A program made the translations under genes and the position numbers. A stretch of 9,297 nt of DNA from Vulcanimicrobiota bacterium (GTDB lineage: Bacteria > Vulcanimicrobiota > Vulcanimicrobiia > Vulcanimicrobiales > Vulcanimicrobiaceae), in the NCBI GenBank assembly GCA_019237435.1, contig JAFAHB010000202.1, forward strand, positions 1 to 9,297. Reading direction: 5' to 3'. Shown here in pieces: positions 5,744 through 9,297 of the stretch (position 1 is the stretch's first letter; each line of letters opens with the position of its first letter). The notes under the pieces are model-generated. The model was not told the origin of the DNA, ran no database searches, and was given only the letters and a program-made list of their open reading frames with translations.

Positions 5744-6422
5744 CGTTGCGTACGAACTCCGTCTTGAAGAAGATGCGCCGGCGCTGCGCGGTTTGACGTT
5801 CCGCCGCCGAAACGGAGTCGAGCGGCGTACGGGCTTCGATGCTGAGCAGATTGTGCAGCACCTTATTGCGAGCGGCCCTTCCGTCCGCATCCGGATTCTT
5901 GCGTTGCCAGATTGACCAGCAATCTTGGGGCGTGTAGAGGCCTCTAGCCATAAGCTCATAGATATCGAGGAAGTCGCGCGGTGCTCCACGGTCGACCAAG
6001 GCGTTCATCTTCGACCCCAAATTATCGGTTAGAGTTTCAAGTAGGAGGGGGCTCCACTCGCTTGGTCGGGGCTCCTCTAGCTGGATATCCCGGGGGGCGA
6101 TCTGAAACGCGAAGACGACGCGATTTTCTTGCATGTCCATAATTTCGTAGGATAGGGTTTCTCCCCACGAACGCTGGCGAACGCCGAGGCCGTGCCGTTC
6201 CGCAACGGCCTTAACCGCCGACGCAATTGCAACGCGTGCCTCTTCCATACGTGCGGTGCCCCACCAGGCGTCGATGTCACGGGTTGGTCGATACTCGACG
6301 TAATGCGCCAACGCGATTCCGCCGCCTAGAACCACATTGGCAACTCGCGCGTCGCCACGCAGTTGCTCGAGAATTTCGCGGGCCAATGGGTCGAGTGACG
6401 CGGGGACTTTGGGTTCGATCAT
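5733..6422 (-). CDS. AbiEii/AbiGii-like nucleotidyltransferase (229 aa)
   Basis: AbiEii-type proteins are nucleotidyltransferases, the toxins of type IV AbiE abortive-infection systems; related MenT enzymes modify tRNA. Numbered from the upstream TTG at 6434 (subtract 4 for the ATG at 6422), the frame shows the polymerase-beta-like signature: GGG at 37-39 followed by TRDIDAWW with the metal-binding pair D53 and D55. It also has the family C-terminal block K142-M-N-A-L, R149 and R153-D-F-L-D157 (SKMNALVDRG, PRDFLDIYEL). The length of 229-233 is within the shorter range for the family. The ATG at 6422 is preferred over the in-frame TTG at 6434, but neither has a clear Shine-Dalgarno. The usual AbiEi winged-helix antitoxin gene is absent upstream; instead dnaB diverges there. 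A 104-residue unknown gene overlaps its 3' end. A housekeeping or orphan nucleotidyltransferase is an alternative to a toxin. Confidence 0.82.
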   Translation of the reverse strand: MIEPKVPASLDPLAREILEQLRGDARVANVVLGGGIALAHYVEYRPTRDIDAWWGTARMEEARVAIASAVKAVAERHGLGVRQRSWGETLSYEIMDMQENRVVFAFQIAPRDIQLEEPRPSEWSPLLLETLTDNLGSKMNALVDRGAPRDFLDIYELMARGLYTPQDCWSIWQRKNPDADGRAARNKVLHNLLSIEARTPLDSVSAAERQTAQRRRIFFKTEFVRNDAS

Positions 6423-6488
6423 GATCGCACGCAACAGTTTTGGCGAGCGCTGGGCCGACTCCGCTCGGCTCGGGTGAAGCTAAAGCGC

Positions 6489-6513
6489 AGTGTGCCACCA
6501 CGTCTGGCACACT
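6489..6513. promoter_or_regulatory. Perfect 9-bp inverted repeat between the nucleotidyltransferase and dnaB
   Basis: AGTGTGCCA (6489-6497) and TGGCACACT (6505-6513) are exact reverse complements separated by 7 bases, in the 170-bp divergent intergenic region. Position suggests either an operator for the nucleotidyltransferase unit, as in autoregulated toxin-antitoxin operons, or a leader/terminator hairpin ahead of dnaB; a TAATTTTCT follows on the plus strand at 6521. No confident promoter boxes were seen nearby. Confidence 0.5.
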
Positions 6514-6533
6514 ACTCGCCTAATTTTCTAGCT

Positions 6534-6596
6534 ATGCACAGGGGGCTCACAAGGCGTCCACCGCTGCGGCGCCGCAAAGCGGGCCGACGCCAATGA
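6534..6596 (+). CDS. Possible 20-codon Arg-rich leader ORF upstream of dnaB
   Basis: An ATG at 6534 opens a 20-codon frame rich in Arg and Lys whose TGA overlaps the dnaB start as ATGA. dnaB has no clear Shine-Dalgarno of its own, so coupling to this small ORF would explain its initiation. The upstream ORF lacks a convincing Shine-Dalgarno too, and an open frame of this size is common by chance in GC-rich DNA. Treat as a candidate only. Confidence 0.25.
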   Translation: MHRGLTRRPPLRRRKAGRRQ

Positions 6597-7960
6597 CCGC
6601 ACAACCGATTCCGGCTCCGATCGAACGCATTCCGCCCAACAATCTCGAAGCGGAGATGGCGGTCATCGGTTCCGTGCTCGTCGATCGGGAGATGCTCGCC
6701 GCGGTCGGCGAGATCGTGCGCCCGACCGACTTCTACGCGCACGTTCACGAAACGATCTTCGCCGTGCTCCTCGAGCTCTACGAACGCGGCGAGCCGCTCG
6801 ATAAGATCACGGTCGCCGAGGACCTGCGGCGGCGCGGCGCGTTGGAGCGCGTGGGCGGCCTTTCGTACATCAGCGCGCTGATGGACACGGTCCAGACGGC
6901 AGCGTCGGCACGCTATTACGCGACGATCGTGCGCGAGAAATCGGTGCTGCGCTCGCTCATCCATGCCGGCACGCAAATCACGGGGCTCGGCTACGAAGGC
7001 GAAGAAGACGTGCACGGCGCGCTCGATCGCTCCGAGCAGTTAGTCTATAGCATCGGCGAGCGCCGCGGGATCACCGAATTCATGCCCGTAAGTCGCCTGA
7101 TGAAGGAAGCTTTCGATCATATCGATCGGCTCTACCACATGCGCGGCGACCGAACGGGTTTGACGGCCGGCTTCCGCGACATCGACACGATGACCACCGG
7201 TTTTCAACCCGGAAACTTCGTCATCATCGCGGCACGGCCGGGCATGGGCAAAACCTCGTTCGCGCTCAATATGGCCGTTGCGGTTGCGCGCGAAGAAGGC
7301 GCGCCCATCGCGTTCTTCTCGTTGGAAATGTCGAATAACGAGCTGATTCAGCGCCTAATCTGCTCCGAGGCGCGCATCTCGATGAACGACATGCGGCGCG
7401 GCAACATCAAGACGCATCAGTGGGAAGAGATCTCGCGCGCGATGGGCGCGATCAACGACCTGCCGATCTATCTCGACGATCTCGGCGCGCTGACCGTGAC
7501 CGACGTACGCAGCCGCTGCCGCCGCCTAAAGTCGACCGTCGGCCTCGGCGCGATCTTCATCGACTACTTGCAGCTCGTGCGCCCTGGAGTTTTAAGCCGT
7601 AACGTCAATCGCAATGAGGAGCTTTCTGAAATCTGCCGGACGCTCAAGGCTACGGCAAAAGATCTCAGCGTGCCGATCGTCGCGCTCGCGCAACTCAATC
7701 GCGGCGTCGAGCTGCGCAGCGAGAAACGGCCCATGCTTGCAGATTTGCGCGATTCCGGCTCGCTGGAACAAGAGGCCGATATCGTCGCGTTTCTCTATCG
7801 CGACGGCTACTACAATCCGGAAACGCCCGAACCGGATCTCACCGAGTTCATTATCGCAAAGCACCGCAACGGTCCGACGGGCGCCGTCAAGCTACGCTTC
7901 CAGCGCGAATTCACGCTGTTCTTACCGTACGGCGACGAAGGCCACTTCGCGCCTCCGTAG
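6593..7960 (+). CDS. dnaB: Replicative DNA helicase DnaB (455 aa)
   Basis: DnaB is the hexameric 5'-3' helicase that unwinds DNA at the replication fork and recruits primase. The N-terminal domain begins with the classic PPNNLEAEMAVIGSVLVD (about 15-32) and includes DFYAHVHETIF and an AARYYA-type helix near 105. A linker leads to the RecA-like domain: TGLTAGFRDIDTMTTGFQPGNFVIIAARPGMGKTS with Walker A at 214-222, FSLEMS at 242-247, Walker B IFIDYLQL at 321-328, ALAQLNRGVE at 364-373, DSGSLEQEADIV at 387-398 and the KHRNGPTG arginine-finger region at 423-430. Length and order are normal; no intein interrupts the Walker A region. The ATG at 6593 fits the family N-terminus. It probably belonged to the rpsR-rplI-lonC cluster before accessory genes separated them. 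It converges on the next gene with only 9 bases between stops. Confidence 0.97.
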   Translation: MTAQPIPAPIERIPPNNLEAEMAVIGSVLVDREMLAAVGEIVRPTDFYAHVHETIFAVLLELYERGEPLDKITVAEDLRRRGALERVGGLSYISALMDTVQTAASARYYATIVREKSVLRSLIHAGTQITGLGYEGEEDVHGALDRSEQLVYSIGERRGITEFMPVSRLMKEAFDHIDRLYHMRGDRTGLTAGFRDIDTMTTGFQPGNFVIIAARPGMGKTSFALNMAVAVAREEGAPIAFFSLEMSNNELIQRLICSEARISMNDMRRGNIKTHQWEEISRAMGAINDLPIYLDDLGALTVTDVRSRCRRLKSTVGLGAIFIDYLQLVRPGVLSRNVNRNEELSEICRTLKATAKDLSVPIVALAQLNRGVELRSEKRPMLADLRDSGSLEQEADIVAFLYRDGYYNPETPEPDLTEFIIAKHRNGPTGAVKLRFQREFTLFLPYGDEGHFAPP

Positions 7961-7969
7961 CGCGTTCGA

Positions 7970-8922
7970 TTATCGGCTTACCGTCACGCCGACCCAGCCC
8001 GCGAGCGCGTGCAGCCTCTTAATAGGATTGCCGCCGCCGGGATAGCTCCACACGAAAAGATGGTTGCCGATTGGTCCAGCCACGTTTGCGCCGTCAATCC
8101 AAAACTGACCGGTTGAGTCCTTTTCGGGAGGGCTTGACAGCGTCGTCGTCCCGACGACCGTTGCGGTGTCATTCGAAACCTTCGTGCGGTACAGAGACAT
8201 CGGCCCCCTACTATCGGGAACGTAACTCGAAACGACGAGCTCCCCGCGGCGCCATTGAACGCTGCTTGCGAGAGCGCCGTTGCTGAGCGTGATGTCCTGA
8301 AATGTCGTCTCGCCGTGCGGTAGTTCTTCGAGGCCGTTGGTGCCCCGCGATATAAAGAGATTACCGGCATCGTCGTAAGCGCAGAAGTGAAACTGCGAAG
8401 TTTTCGGATAGACGTAGTACGTCGGCTTCCCGCGCGCACCGATGAAACGCGCCACGCTGCCCCGGTCCTGGTACTTGTTAAAGTAGTTGGAAACCGATAG
8501 GTCGCCCGTCGTGGGATCGACGGAACAGCCGGCGGCGACGTCCTTTTCGGCTAGTTTTGCGATCGGCGTCGTTCCGCCGTGCATAAACTCGTAGATCTGG
8601 CTGGTTTCAACGTCGGTTGACTCTCCCGCTAGAAAGCCGGTGACGAATACATCGCCGGCGTTGTCGATGCACAGTCCTCCGGGATTGAAGTTCTTATCGA
8701 AGCCGCTCAGCCGCCCCAGCGGCTTACCGCTCGGATAACTGAAATAATAAACGCCGTTGCCACCGGACGCATAGAGCAGCGCCTGTCGCGTTGAACGAAC
8801 CGCTGCTTGAGGTTGTGCCGAAAGCGGGGGGGGGCACCGGAGGATGAGGGCGATCCGCACCCCGCCACGAGCGTTAGCGTGCACAGATGCCCCAGACAAC
8901 GGCTAGAACGTGAAGTTCGCAT
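7970..8922 (-). CDS. Second beta-propeller lipoprotein, frameshifted at a run of nine C (about 317 aa when restored)
   Basis: The gene body (minus strand, 8836 to 7970) encodes a propeller-like protein paralogous to the one at 4198-5244. It has QALLYASGG, YFSYPSGKPLGRLSGF, LCIDNAGDVFV, IYEFMHGG, GCSVDPTTGDLSVSN, FCAYDDAGNLFIS, SSVQWRRGELVVSS and WSYPGGGNP. In this frame the N-terminus has no signal peptide and only a TTG at 8899 without a Shine-Dalgarno. The missing 5' end lies in another frame: ATG at 8922 with AAGGAG 9 bases upstream, followed by a lipoprotein signal (HLCTLTLVAGC, lipidated Cys22) and a Ser/Pro linker. The frames meet at nine consecutive C (8834-8826); one extra C or two fewer would join them into a lipoprotein of about 317 residues, like its paralogue. 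So it is either an assembly or sequencing error, a recent inactivation, or a phase-variable gene. Function unknown. Confidence 0.83.
8826..8834 (-). repeat. Homopolymer C9 (coding strand) causing the frame break
   Basis: Nine G on the plus strand, nine C in the coding strand, placed just after the lipoprotein signal and linker codons. Going from the signal-peptide frame to the body frame needs C10 or C7. Such a tract is prone to polymerase slippage and also to sequencing error. Confidence 0.9.
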
Positions 8923-8931
8923 CGCTCAGTG

Positions 8932-8939
8932 CTCCTTCT
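8932..8939 (-). promoter_or_regulatory. Strong Shine-Dalgarno for the second lipoprotein gene
   Basis: On the minus strand AGAAGGAG ends 9 bases before the ATG at 8922. It is one of the best ribosome binding sites in the window and shows that the signal-peptide frame, not the TTG at 8899, is the true start. Confidence 0.75.
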
Positions 8940-9010
8940 GGCGGGCTTGCTTCGCCATCTGTTTCGACGCTCATTTCGCGGAAGGTAGCGGCGGCCGCGC
9001 GGGCAAATGC

Positions 9011-9042
9011 GTTAACCATGGTTAGCGTTACCCATGGCTAAC
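9011..9042. promoter_or_regulatory. Two adjacent 16-bp near-palindromes, candidate metalloregulator operator
   Basis: GTTAACCATGGTTAGC (9011-9026) and GTTACCCATGGCTAAC (9027-9042) are each palindromic at 7 of 8 base pairs and abut exactly, giving the consensus GTTANCCATGGNTAAC. The second contains the regulator's ATG (9034). DtxR/MntR-family proteins bind dyads of this size as dimers, often at their own promoter, so autoregulation is likely. The site also lies 88 bases upstream of the divergent lipoprotein gene and could affect it. Family consensus sequences differ, so the match is by architecture and position. Confidence 0.7.
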
Positions 9043-9297
9043 ACGGCGGAGCTGCTCGCGGTAGGATCGGACCGTTCGCCGGCCCGGGCCCGCGAGGATT
9101 ACGTCAAGGCGATCTATCAGCTCGGGACGGAAGGCCCGGTGCGAGCTGCGGCACTGGCGCGTTATCTCAACGTCAGCCGCGTATCGGTCAGCAAGGCAAA
9201 GCGGCAACTCGAAGCGGAAGGCTTGCTCGAAGCGCAGCGCGACCCAATGCAACCGCTGCGGTTGAGCCGCCGGGGTGAAAAGCTCGCCATCGCGATG
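9034..9297 (+). CDS. DtxR/MntR-family metal-dependent transcriptional regulator (partial, first 88 aa)
   Basis: DtxR-family proteins sense iron or manganese and repress metal-uptake genes. The visible 88 residues cover the winged helix-turn-helix: AREDYVKAIYQL (19-30) is the family's helix 1, VRAAALARYLNVSRVSVSKAKRQLEAEGLL (36-65) the helix-turn-helix, and PLRLSRRGEKLAIAM the wing and start of the dimerisation helix. D22 aligns with metal ligand D8 of Bacillus MntR (DtxR has Met there), while K25 replaces the MntR ligand E11, so the metal site may differ. The rest lies beyond the window. An in-frame TAA at 9013 makes the ATG at 9034 the only sensible start. No Shine-Dalgarno is visible, so a leaderless or very short-leader transcript is possible. 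Metal specificity cannot be settled. Confidence 0.88.
   Translation, partial: MANTAELLAVGSDRSPARAREDYVKAIYQLGTEGPVRAAALARYLNVSRVSVSKAKRQLEAEGLLEAQRDPMQPLRLSRRGEKLAIAM

Noticed and set aside
5744..5989. N-terminal extension of the 104-residue protein to a start at 5989
   Set aside because: It would overlap the nucleotidyltransferase by over 250 bases out of frame and yields a Ser/Arg-rich shadow sequence; the ATG at 5743 with an 11-base overlap is more plausible.
1..9297. CRISPR array, tRNA or rRNA gene, insertion sequence, intein in dnaB
   Set aside because: No regularly spaced repeats, no tRNA or rRNA signature, no transposase frame and an uninterrupted DnaB were seen.

Overview
The window is high-GC bacterial chromosomal DNA and reads as a conserved housekeeping cluster with accessory genes spliced into it. 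My best guess for the source is a Candidatus Eremiobacterota/Vulcanimicrobiota (WPS-2-like) bacterium. The reasons are the GC-rich codon use, a LonC-type protease next to rplI in an rpsR-rplI-lonC ... dnaB order, and two secreted beta-propeller lipoproteins with 'YPSG' and 'C-x-x-D-x-x-G-[DN]' repeats. This lineage call is inference only.

Left part (1-1342, all minus strand): a membrane acyl-lipid/acyl-CoA delta-9-type desaturase is followed by a tiny pqqA-like gene whose ATG overlaps the desaturase stop codon. Next comes a pqqC (pyrroloquinoline-quinone synthase) reading frame that runs off the left edge. The pqqC start is unclear: there is no ATG, GTG or TTG where the family normally begins, and a perfect 10-bp hairpin sits there.

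Middle left (1343-4160, plus strand): a divergent intergenic region with two hairpins leads into rpsR (S18), rplI (L9) and lonC (ATP-dependent Lon-family protease). The genes are tightly packed and probably form one operon.

Accessory segment (4198-6434): a plus-strand beta-propeller lipoprotein converges on a minus-strand two-gene unit. That unit is an AbiEii-like nucleotidyltransferase overlapping an unrecognised 104-residue protein, a candidate unconventional toxin-antitoxin or defence pair. This segment separates lonC from dnaB.

Right part (6534-9297): dnaB, the replicative helicase, is complete and preceded by a possible 20-codon leader ORF. It converges on a second propeller lipoprotein, a paralogue of the first in the opposite orientation. 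The 5' end of this second gene is out of frame with its body at a run of nine C, so it is either an assembly error or a phase-variable/slippery gene. Divergent from it, a DtxR/MntR-family metalloregulator begins and runs off the right edge. Its start codon lies inside the second of two perfectly adjacent 16-bp near-palindromes that look like an autoregulatory operator.

The strongest items for follow-up are the C9 frameshift lipoprotein, the tandem operator, the missed pqqA and the pqqC start problem, and the AbiEii-like gene with its unknown overlapping partner.
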